Shown here one piece after another: positions 16,400-22,012 of a stretch of 39,663 nucleotides of DNA. Source of the stretch: an uncultured Clostridia bacterium. GTDB taxonomy: Bacteria; Bacillota; Clostridia; TANB77; CAG-508. The translations under genes were made by a program, and so were the position numbers. The stretch covers positions 1-39,663 of the forward strand of contig CAKOTX010000010.1 of assembly GCA_934120315.1 (NCBI GenBank). Reading direction: 5' to 3'. Within the stretch, counting starts at the first letter, position 1; the number at the start of each line of letters is the position of its first letter. A model generated the notes under the pieces. That model did not search any database. It saw only the letters and a list, made by a program, of their open reading frames with translations, and was not told where the DNA came from.

Positions 16400-17260
16400 T
16401 TATATGAATAGTTCTAAAATTATACCTGCTAGAACTCCTATAATATATAATAATCCGACTATCTTTAAATTTTCTTTTGCATTTTTATTTGTTTTAAATA
16501 ATACTAATAGCCCAACACCTGCATTTACTGCAACTCCAGATATCAATACTGGCATTGATATAACATTACTTATAAATAATTCTGTTAAAATTACTGATGA
16601 AGCACAATTTGGAATTAATCCAATTAAGCCTGCTACTATTGGTCCTAATATCACATTTTTGCTGATAAAGTGTGCAATAGTGTCTTCACCAATATATGCA
16701 ATTATTGCGTTAAGCACAAGTGTTATGAAAAATATAAATATTGTAATGTTTAAAGTGTGTTTAACTGCTGATGTAACAATTCCTTCTTCACAATGACAAT
16801 GTTCATGTTCACAAATTTCTTCTATTTTTTCTTCTTGCTCTTCTACTTTTTCTTTTCTAAACATTCTTATAACAAAATCTATAATAAATCCTGCTACAAT
16901 TCCTAAAACAAGCTTTATTCCTAGTATTGTAAATATTGTTCCTGCTGGAACCGCTTCTGTTAATAATATTGGCAACATTTCATCAGATGTTGCTAAATAT
17001 ACTGAAATCAATGTTCCAAGTGTAATTACTCTTCCTGCATATAAGTTAGTGGCAGATACAGAAAATCCACATTGTGGAAATACTCCCACAATTGCACCTA
17101 ATAAAGGTCCAAATTTTCCTGATTTTTTTATCACATCTTTTACTTTATTACTAGTTTTATGTTCAATATATTCCATTATCAGATATGTTATAAAAAGAAA
17201 TGGCAACAATTTAATTGTATCAATTGCTGTATCTTGTAACACTTCTAATATTTCTTGCAT
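16400..17260 (-). CDS. Putative heavy-metal/manganese exporter, ArsP-like permease with internal repeat
   Basis: Polytopic membrane protein (286 residues, mostly hydrophobic) resembling the putative 10-TM metal exporter family sometimes annotated as manganese transporter. It contains two related halves: GPLLGAIVGVFPQCGFSVSA near residues 52-71, and GPIVAGLIGLIPNCASSVIL in the C-terminal half. Each has a P-x-C motif in a membrane segment. Between the halves is a charged loop with EHEHCHCEE, a likely metal-binding stretch. Metal transport is by family resemblance; the ion is not determined. An AAAGGA site lies 8 bases before the ATG. It follows the nudix gene across a palindromic element and may be expressed from the same operon. 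Confidence 0.75.
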   Translation of the reverse strand: MQEILEVLQDTAIDTIKLLPFLFITYLIMEYIEHKTSNKVKDVIKKSGKFGPLLGAIVGVFPQCGFSVSATNLYAGRVITLGTLISVYLATSDEMLPILLTEAVPAGTIFTILGIKLVLGIVAGFIIDFVIRMFRKEKVEEQEEKIEEICEHEHCHCEEGIVTSAVKHTLNITIFIFFITLVLNAIIAYIGEDTIAHFISKNVILGPIVAGLIGLIPNCASSVILTELFISNVISMPVLISGVAVNAGVGLLVLFKTNKNAKENLKIVGLLYIIGVLAGIILELFI

Positions 17261-17273
17261 TTTTATTCCTTTC

Positions 17274-17333
17274 TGCGAAAATGAGGTCGGTCCTTTTTTC
17301 GCATTGTGAAAAAAAGACCGACCCTAATTTCAC
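17274..17333. repeat. Intergenic palindromic element, copy 2
   Basis: An imperfect inverted repeat of about 25-base arms (17274-17299 and 17309-17333) reads TGCGAAAATGAGGTCGGTCC then T-rich on one side, and A-rich then GACCGACCCTAATTTCACA on the other. It shares the GGTCGGTCC core and the GCGAAAA outer end with the copies at 9925-9987 and 26927-26995. Its right end includes the nudix stop codon. Confidence 0.75.
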
Positions 17334-17773
17334 ATATTTTTGATATCTTTGACAAATTTTTCTTTTATTTCTGGTGGTAATAGCGTAATTTTTTCCACAT
17401 CTTCTCTTGCTATTATTTCTGGTATGTATTTTCCTCTATGTGCATATTTAGGATCTCCAGAGAATTCTGGGCCTGTTCCTGTTCCGAATTCTCCTCCAAC
17501 ATATTTACACAAGAAAAAATATTCTATTTTATTTTGCTCACCATTTTCCAATTTATACAATAATTTTTCTACTTCAACATCTATTCCAAACTCTTCTTTT
17601 ATTTCTCTTATAGCTCCTTCTTCAAGAGTTTCATCACCTTCACGTCCTCCTCCTGGAAATGTATAATAATCTCCAATAGGATGATTTTGAACTCCTACTC
17701 TATGCATAAATGCAAAACCATTTTGCATTGGAACTATTCCTGCTAAACGTATTCTAAATTCTTTATCTTCCAT
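17330..17773 (-). CDS. Nudix hydrolase
   Basis: Hydrolase of nucleoside diphosphate-linked compounds. The 147-residue protein carries one complete nudix box starting at GGGREGDETLEEGAIREIKE and continuing EFGI, with all the metal-binding glutamates. Upstream strands contain IRLAGIVPMQNGFAFM and FPGGG. The substrate cannot be read from sequence. It lies 11 bases after obg in the trpS-obg-nudix series, with an AGGAGA site. Its TGA stop lies inside palindromic element copy 2, so that insertion may have set its present C-terminus. Confidence 0.9.
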   Translation of the reverse strand: MEDKEFRIRLAGIVPMQNGFAFMHRVGVQNHPIGDYYTFPGGGREGDETLEEGAIREIKEEFGIDVEVEKLLYKLENGEQNKIEYFFLCKYVGGEFGTGTGPEFSGDPKYAHRGKYIPEIIAREDVEKITLLPPEIKEKFVKDIKNM

Positions 17774-17784
17774 TGTTTTATCTC

Positions 17785-19059
17785 CTATTCATACCATTCA
17801 AAAGTCCAATTTAATACTTTTACTAAATCTCCTTCTTTAATTCCTTGACGTTTTAATTCATCTTCTATTCCTAGAGATTTTAAGTTCTTTTGGAAGTAGT
17901 ACATAGATTCATTATCATCTATATTTATTCTTCCCATCAATCTGTTTACAGCTTTTCCTTCAAGAATAAACATATCATCTTCTTTTCTTACTGTGAAGTC
18001 ATTTTTGTCATCTTCTAATGTATATACTACTCTATCTTCTGCTTCTACTAATTCTTCTTTTGGTAATGTTTTTAATACTTCTGATACTCTATTTAATAAT
18101 TCTGTTACACCTTCACCTGTTACTCCTGAAATTTTATATAATTCAAGATTTTCTTTTTTAGCAAGTGCTTCTAATTCTTTTAGACCTTTGTCATCTTGCA
18201 TTATATCCATTTTATTAGCAACAATTATTTGTTTTCTTGTACTTAATTTTTCACTATATTTTTTTAATTCTTCATTTATTGTATAAAAATCTTCAACAGG
18301 ATCTCTTCCTTCAACTCCAGAAACATCTATAACATGTAATAATAATCTAGTTCTTTCTACATGTCTTAAAAATTGAATTCCAAGACCTACTCCTTCACTT
18401 GCACCTTCAATTATTCCTGGAATATCTGCAATAACAAAACTGTCTCCATTTTTAGTTTTTACTACTCCAAGATTTGGTTCTATTGTTGTAAAATGATAAT
18501 TTGCTATTTTAGGCTTTGCATCTGTTACCACTGATAAAAATGTTGATTTTCCTACATTTGGGAAGCCAAGTAATCCTACATCTGCTAATAATTTTAATTC
18601 TAGTATTACTTCTTTTTCTTCTCCATCTTCTCCTGCTTGTGCAAATCTAGGTACTTGTCTTGTAGCTGTGGCAAAATGAGAATTTCCTTTTCCTCCTCTT
18701 CCACCATTTAATACAAGTTCAACTTGATTTTCTTTTGATAAATCTGCTACAACTTTTCCAGTTTCTGCATCTTTTATTATAGTTCCTAGTGGCACATCAA
18801 TATATAAATCTTCTCCTGATTTTCCATATTTATTTCCACCACTACCATTTTCTCCATTTTGTGCTTTAAATTTTTTTGAATATCTGAAGTCTATTAGTGT
18901 ATTAGCATTAGGGTCTACTCTAAAATAAACACTTCCGCCTCTTCCACCGTCTCCACCATCAGGTCCTCCGGCAGCAACATATTTTTCTCTTCTAAATGTG
19001 ATTGCTCCATCTCCACCGTTTCCTGATTTTATTATTATTTTTGCATAGTCTGTAAACAT
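17785..19059 (-). CDS. obg: Obg/CgtA-family GTPase
   Basis: Essential GTPase linked to 50S ribosome maturation, stress response and, in spore formers, sporulation. The 424-residue protein has the three-part Obg layout. It begins with the glycine-rich Obg fold (about 1-157), which contains GGDGGRGGSVYFRVD and GGRGGKGNSHF. The G domain follows, with GFPNVGKST (P loop), DIPG, and NKMD for guanine specificity. The C-terminal OCT domain, as in Gram-positive Obg proteins, is about residues 345-424. It is 9 bases behind trpS with an AAGGAGG site. In many Firmicutes obg follows rplU-rpmA; here it follows trpS instead. Confidence 0.96.
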   Translation of the reverse strand: MFTDYAKIIIKSGNGGDGAITFRREKYVAAGGPDGGDGGRGGSVYFRVDPNANTLIDFRYSKKFKAQNGENGSGGNKYGKSGEDLYIDVPLGTIIKDAETGKVVADLSKENQVELVLNGGRGGKGNSHFATATRQVPRFAQAGEDGEEKEVILELKLLADVGLLGFPNVGKSTFLSVVTDAKPKIANYHFTTIEPNLGVVKTKNGDSFVIADIPGIIEGASEGVGLGIQFLRHVERTRLLLHVIDVSGVEGRDPVEDFYTINEELKKYSEKLSTRKQIIVANKMDIMQDDKGLKELEALAKKENLELYKISGVTGEGVTELLNRVSEVLKTLPKEELVEAEDRVVYTLEDDKNDFTVRKEDDMFILEGKAVNRLMGRINIDDNESMYYFQKNLKSLGIEDELKRQGIKEGDLVKVLNWTFEWYE

Positions 19060-19068
19060 ACTTCCTCC

Positions 19069-20079
19069 TTATTCGAAATAATCAAGTTTCATTGCTTTTT
19101 TTACTTTTTTCATTGTTTCTTTTGCTGTTGCTCTAGCTTTTTCTGTTCCTTTAATTAGTATTTCATCAACTAATTCTGGTCTTTCTTCATAATATTTTCT
19201 TTTTTGTCTTATTGGTTCTAATGTTTTGTTTATATTAGCTGCTAATTGCTTTTTACAAGCAACACATCCTCTTTTTCCTGCTCTACATTCTTCACATACT
19301 GTTTTATATTCATTAGGCTCTGTAAATAAATTATGATAATATGCTACCATACATACATCAGGATTTCCTAAATCATCCTTTTTTATTCTGTTTGGATCTG
19401 TTACTGCACTCATAACTTTTCTATTAACTTCTTCTTCTGGGTCTGATAAATAGATTGCATTTCCTAATGATTTTCCCATTTTCTCATTTCCATCAAGTCC
19501 TTTTATTCTTTTTTCTTTTGATAAAACAGCTTCTGGCTCTACTAAAACTTCTCCATATATGCTATTAAATTTTCTTACTATTTCTCTACATTGTTCTATA
19601 AGTGGTAATTGATCTTCTCCTACTGGAACAACTGCTCCTTCTAAGGCTGTTATGTCAGCTGCTTGACTTACAGGATATCCTAAGAAACCATATGTAACAC
19701 TTTCTCCAAATAGTTCTCTTTTTTGAGCTATTTCCGTTTTTACGGTTGGATTTCTTTCTAGTCTAGCTATTGTTACCAAATTTGAATAAAATACTGTTAA
19801 TTCAGCAACTTCTGGTATCATTGATTGTATATATATTGTTGTTTTTTCAGGATCTATTCCTACTGATAAATAATCCATTACTACTTCTCTTACATTTTTT
19901 CTTACTTTGTCTGGATTGTTAAAATTATCTGTTAATGCTTGAACATCTGCTACCAATATATATGGATCATATTCTCCAGAATTTTGCATTTTTACTCTAT
20001 TTTTTAATGAACCAAAATAATGACCAATGTGTAATCTTCCAGTTGGTCTATCTCCTGTTACAATTCTTTTTTTACTCAT
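19069..20079 (-). CDS. trpS: Tryptophan--tRNA ligase with a cysteine cluster
   Basis: Class I synthetase charging tRNA-Trp. The 336-residue protein shows the HIGH-type motif GRLHIGHYFGS near the N-terminus and the KMSKS-type motif EKMGKSLGN in the middle. After this come five cysteines arranged C-x18-C-x2-C-x6-C-x2-C (from NPDVCM to CVACKK). This spacing is close to the C-x22-C-x6-C-x2-C motif that holds a 4Fe-4S cluster in the Thermotoga enzyme, so a metal or Fe-S site near the anticodon-binding domain is likely. The promoter lies just upstream and the leader is too short for a T-box. It heads the trpS-obg-nudix unit. Confidence 0.95.
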   Translation of the reverse strand: MSKKRIVTGDRPTGRLHIGHYFGSLKNRVKMQNSGEYDPYILVADVQALTDNFNNPDKVRKNVREVVMDYLSVGIDPEKTTIYIQSMIPEVAELTVFYSNLVTIARLERNPTVKTEIAQKRELFGESVTYGFLGYPVSQAADITALEGAVVPVGEDQLPLIEQCREIVRKFNSIYGEVLVEPEAVLSKEKRIKGLDGNEKMGKSLGNAIYLSDPEEEVNRKVMSAVTDPNRIKKDDLGNPDVCMVAYYHNLFTEPNEYKTVCEECRAGKRGCVACKKQLAANINKTLEPIRQKRKYYEERPELVDEILIKGTEKARATAKETMKKVKKAMKLDYFE

Positions 20080-20111
20080 AATATATCTCCTATCTTTTTT
20101 CCGTAATTTTC

Positions 20112-20140
20112 CATATACTATTATACTATAAAATTGTCAA
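20112..20140 (-). promoter_or_regulatory. Candidate promoter of trpS-obg
   Basis: On the minus strand a perfect TTGACA (20135-20140) is followed after 17 bases by TATATG (20112-20117), 32 bases before the trpS ATG. A better TATAAT lies inside the spacer but is only 9 bases from the -35. Confidence 0.5.
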
Positions 20141-20171
20141 AAAATAAAGAGTTTTCAGCAAATCTGTGCAG

Positions 20172-20216
20172 AAAAAAAAGAGACTTACTATGTTACGCCA
20201 CAATAAATCTCTTTTT
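20172..20216 (-). terminator. Intrinsic terminator after the 20231-20542 gene
   Basis: The stem AAAAAGAGA/TCTCTTTTT (20208-20216 with 20175-20183) has a 24-base loop and runs into further T on the minus strand. It lies 14 bases after the stop codon of the small gene and separates it from trpS. Confidence 0.6.
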
Positions 20217-20230
20217 ACGCCTCCTAGTTT

Positions 20231-20542
20231 TTAATCATAAATGAATAATGCTTCACTTTCAGAACCGTCCGGACTCATGTAAATACCGAAATCAAATTTC
20301 AACTTCATTTCTCGCAAGACAGAATCCAAGACTCTTTCCTCATCATAATCTTGCGTTTTAATCTTGCACCTTTGCTCATAAATTGAATATTTACTAATCT
20401 CCTTAATAAGATTTACAAAAATCTTATCCAGTGCAACTTCAATATCTTCACTTTTTATGTACCAGTATCCTCCCTCATCGTCCCGTTTCTTTTTTTCCAA
20501 GAGCTTTTCGACTTCTTGATAATTGTTTTGGCTGATTTTCAT
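20231..20542 (-). CDS. Small hypothetical protein, own promoter and terminator
   Basis: I do not recognise this 103-residue protein. It is rich in Lys, Glu and Asp, has no membrane segment or signal peptide, and looks like a mixed helix/strand cytoplasmic protein. It has paired acidic and basic stretches (EKLLEKKKRDDEGG) and ends in ESEALFIYD. Support for its being real: an AGGAGG 6 bases before the ATG, a consensus promoter (20610-20638), a leader hairpin and a terminator. It is the leftmost of three single-gene units wedged between trpS and dnaJ. Confidence 0.7.
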   Translation of the reverse strand: MKISQNNYQEVEKLLEKKKRDDEGGYWYIKSEDIEVALDKIFVNLIKEISKYSIYEQRCKIKTQDYDEERVLDSVLREMKLKFDFGIYMSPDGSESEALFIYD

Positions 20543-20560
20543 TTTTTCCTCCTAAGAGCT

Positions 20561-20581
20561 AGTCAGAGAAGAACTCTGACT
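20561..20581. promoter_or_regulatory. Leader dyad before the 20231-20542 gene
   Basis: Perfect inverted repeat AGTCAGAG-AAGAA-CTCTGACT just upstream of the ribosome binding site. It could be a hairpin in the mRNA leader or a protein-binding site. Confidence 0.5.
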
Positions 20582-20590
20582 TCAAAATAT

Positions 20591-20645
20591 AAAATGCTTG
20601 CAATTATGTATTATAACACATTTTACATAACTGTGCAAGCATTTT
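20591..20645 (-). promoter_or_regulatory. Promoter enclosed by 12-base inverted repeats
   Basis: On the minus strand TTGCAC (20633-20638) and TATAAT (20610-20615) are 17 bases apart, a good sigma-A promoter for the 20231-20542 gene. It is enclosed by perfect inverted repeats AAAATGCTTGCA (20591-20602) and TGCAAGCATTTT (20634-20645). One arm covers the -35 and the other lies just past the -10. A second nested pair, TTATGTA/TACATAA, lies inside. The arrangement fits a two-site operator. Confidence 0.65.
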
Positions 20646-20662
20646 AGTTTATCCAAATATTC
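20642..20662. repeat. 21-base direct repeat of the dnaJ 3' end, distal copy
   Basis: These 21 bases (TTTTAGTTTATCCAAATATT followed by C) are identical to 21992-22012, which form the last codons and stop of dnaJ. Weaker similarity continues for about 15 bases to the right of both copies. The two copies are 1350 bases apart and bracket the genes at 20794-21015 and 21221-21877. Confidence 0.85.
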
Positions 20663-20710
20663 TTCATTTTTAACTGTGAAAAAACTTATTTCAAGATTTT
20701 CTTATAATAA

Positions 20711-20759
20711 AGAGAAAATAGTGAACCAAAAAATTACCTTTCAATTCACTATTTTCTCT
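20711..20759 (-). terminator. Intrinsic terminator after the 20794-21015 gene
   Basis: A perfect 15-base stem (20711-20725 with 20745-20759) with a 19-base loop begins 35 bases after the stop codon of the 73-residue gene. On the minus strand it is followed by TTTATTATAA, a weak T tract. Confidence 0.6.
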
Positions 20760-20793
20760 CTTTGTAGCCGCCTATTTATTTTGCAGCTTTGTT

Positions 20794-21015
20794 TTATTTT
20801 TGAAGTGCCATATAAATCATTTTTTGTTTTTCTTCATTTTCGCTGATTTTGCTAAAAAGTTTTGCAATGTTTCCTATGTTCTCAGTTTCCCCATAAAAAC
20901 ATCTAACATGTTCTTCTAAAACCTTCCGGCTTTGAGAAAAATACTGTTCTAGATCTTTCCATGAAAATCCGCATGCAAAAACTTTTTTTACCAATAAGTA
21001 AATTTCGGCATTCAT
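20794..21015 (-). CDS. Small hypothetical protein with possible helix-turn-helix
   Basis: Not recognised. The frame is open further upstream, but AGGAGG (plus strand CCTCCT at 21025-21030) is 9 bases before the ATG at 21013-21015, so the product is 73 residues beginning MNAEIYLLVKKVF. It is helical by appearance. Residues 11-36, with CGFSWKDLEQYFSQSRKVLEE, fit a helix-turn-helix in which G-x-S-x-x-D-L starts the first helix. The divergent gene at 21221 has the same G-x-S-x-x-D-L at the same place in a similar segment. It has its own promoter (21062-21090), leader dyad and terminator. It may be a small regulator; that is inference. Confidence 0.6.
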   Translation of the reverse strand: MNAEIYLLVKKVFACGFSWKDLEQYFSQSRKVLEEHVRCFYGETENIGNIAKLFSKISENEEKQKMIYMALQK

Positions 21016-21035
21016 AAAATAAAACCTCCTATATA

Positions 21036-21050
21036 GATTTGCACCAAATC
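21036..21050. promoter_or_regulatory. Leader dyad before the 20794-21015 gene
   Basis: Perfect dyad GATTTG-CAC-CAAATC between the -10 and the ribosome binding site. The position matches the leader dyad of the gene at 20231-20542, though the sequence differs. Confidence 0.4.
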
Positions 21051-21061
21051 GTGCTAATATT

Positions 21062-21090
21062 ATTATAACACACCAAAAACATTTTTTCAA
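21062..21090 (-). promoter_or_regulatory. Sigma-A-type promoter of the 20794-21015 gene
   Basis: On the minus strand TTGAAA (21085-21090) and TATAAT (21062-21067) are 17 bases apart. The sequence GTGTTATAATA around the -10 is shared exactly with the promoter at 20610-20615 except for the base after it. Confidence 0.75.
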
Positions 21091-21117
21091 TATTTTTACA
21101 TTTTTATTTACATAATA

Positions 21118-21146
21118 TTGATTTTTTTCTATTATAATGCTATAAT
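21118..21146 (+). promoter_or_regulatory. Sigma-A-type promoter of the 21221-21877 gene
   Basis: TTGATT (21118-21123) and TATAAT (21141-21146) are 17 bases apart. The expected transcript start, near 21153, places the left inverted repeat and the hexamer tandem in the mRNA leader. Confidence 0.75.
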
Positions 21147-21163
21147 ATAAGTATGCAACCTCT

Positions 21164-21180
21164 TAGAAACAGTTTGCAGT
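21164..21180 (+). repeat. Left inverted repeat flanking the 21221-21877 gene
   Basis: TAGAAACAGTTTGCAGT is matched in reverse complement at 21898-21914 with 16 of 17 bases identical. It lies 41 bases before the start codon. Confidence 0.8.
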
Positions 21181-21182
21181 TG

Positions 21183-21200
21183 AACACGTACACGTACACG
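21183..21200 (+). repeat. Tandem hexamers in the leader of the 21221-21877 gene
   Basis: Three near-identical hexamers ACACGT ACACGT ACACGA, just upstream of the AAAGGAG ribosome binding site. They could be an autoregulatory binding site. Confidence 0.6.
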
Positions 21201-21220
21201 AACAGTAAAGGAGATTTGTT

Positions 21221-21877
21221 ATGTCGACTAAAATTAACGCAACCAAGCAGCCCATGTACAAGCGCATGTCCAACTCTACCATGTGCAAGCAGATGATTGC
21301 AATGGTTTACGCAGGAGCATCTATGCTTGACCTCATCAAAGCTTCTGGAAGGTGCGAAAGCACTATCTATCGTCTCTTCCATGAGCATTATGCCAAGCCT
21401 GGCTGTGCCGCACACAAGAAGTTGCTTAAGAAGCTTCGGGAAAACACTGCAAAGATGCGTGAAGCACAGAGCCTGAGCCTTGTTCCTCCGAAACCTGACT
21501 TTGTCATTGTCACCGAAACCGGTGCTTTGATGAAGCACATGAAAGAGATCAAAGATGAAGGAGCTGAGGTGTTCATCCCCAAATTCTGCATCAATGAACT
21601 CATTAAGCTCGGAGTCAACAACAGTGATGCTATCGTGGCTTTACAGGAGATTAGGTCTCATGAAGAGATCTTCCATACCATCTACCTCCCCAACGAGGTT
21701 CTCATGGTAGATCCACCTGTCGAAACTAAGCCTCGTATCATCGGCGTCGTTGCAACCGTATGCGAAATGTGGGTCAATGGTTTCAACGTGAAGTTAATTA
21801 CGACTTCACGCAACATTAACCAGGTCGCTCTCATGCAGGAACTTGGTCCCAACGTCGAGGTTGTACTCAAGGACTAA
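21221..21877 (+). CDS. Foreign-looking protein: predicted helix-turn-helix plus degenerate PIN-like domain
   Basis: I do not recognise a named family for this 218-residue protein. Residues about 22-58 (MVYAGASMLDLIKASGRCES, then TIYRLFHEHY) fit a helix-turn-helix of recombinase/transposase style. A basic linker follows (64-82). Residues 93-218 read like a PIN fold: a first strand VIVTETGALM, IPKFCINELIKL, then RIIGVVATVCEMW and VKLITTSRNINQVAL. Of the PIN acidic residues, E99 and E126 fit the first two positions, while the third and fourth are replaced by P171/R172 and S196, so nuclease activity is doubtful. GC is 30 of 60 in each of two sampled lines, well above neighbours, with many C-ending codons. 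It has its own promoter, an AAAGGAG site, a strong terminator and flanking inverted repeats. Acquisition by transfer is likely. Confidence 0.85.
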   Translation: MSTKINATKQPMYKRMSNSTMCKQMIAMVYAGASMLDLIKASGRCESTIYRLFHEHYAKPGCAAHKKLLKKLRENTAKMREAQSLSLVPPKPDFVIVTETGALMKHMKEIKDEGAEVFIPKFCINELIKLGVNNSDAIVALQEIRSHEEIFHTIYLPNEVLMVDPPVETKPRIIGVVATVCEMWVNGFNVKLITTSRNINQVALMQELGPNVEVVLKD

Positions 21878-21897
21878 TCTAGTCCTTCTCCCCTAGC

Positions 21898-21914
21898 ACT
21901 GCATACTGTTTCTA
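21898..21914 (-). repeat. Right inverted repeat flanking the 21221-21877 gene
   Basis: ACTGCATACTGTTTCTA is the reverse complement of 21164-21180 with one mismatch. It lies between the stop codon and the terminator stem, so both repeats are inside the same transcript. Confidence 0.8.
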
Positions 21915-21950
21915 GAGCCATCCGTAGATTTACGGGTGGCTCTCTTTTTT
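21915..21950 (+). terminator. Strong intrinsic terminator of the 21221-21877 gene
   Basis: A 12-base stem GAGCCATCCGTA/TACGGGTGGCTC with one T-G pair and a GATT loop is followed by TCTTTTTT. It is far more GC-rich than the other terminators in the window. Confidence 0.9.
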
Positions 21951-21954
21951 ATAC

Positions 21955-21991
21955 AAAAAAACACCATATTATATATACTTATATATGGTGT
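21955..21991 (-). terminator. Intrinsic terminator of the hrcA-grpE-dnaK-dnaJ operon
   Basis: On the minus strand ACACCATATA pairs with the downstream TATGGTGT end, followed by TTTTTTT (complement of 21955-21961). It starts 8 bases after the dnaJ stop codon. Confidence 0.8.
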
Positions 21992-22012
21992 TTTTAGTTT
22001 ATCCAAATATTC
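21992..22012. repeat. 21-base direct repeat, copy at the dnaJ 3' end
   Basis: Identical to 20642-20662. On the minus strand it holds the dnaJ codons for the final residues IFG, the TAA stop and the bases ACTAAAA after it. Confidence 0.85.

Noticed and set aside
20080..20160. T-box leader for trpS
   Set aside because: The region between the candidate promoter and the trpS start is only about 30 bases, with no specifier stem or T-box consensus and no terminator/antiterminator pair.
21140..21870. Minus-strand open frames opposite the foreign gene
   Set aside because: No ribosome binding sites, and the plus-strand frame has promoter, ribosome site and terminator in order.
20231..21877. Toxin-antitoxin module (PIN toxin with small partner)
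   Set aside because: The small gene and PIN-like gene are divergent, not in one operon; the PIN-like domain lacks half its acidic residues, and its HTH is fused on the same chain. It stays only a remote possibility.
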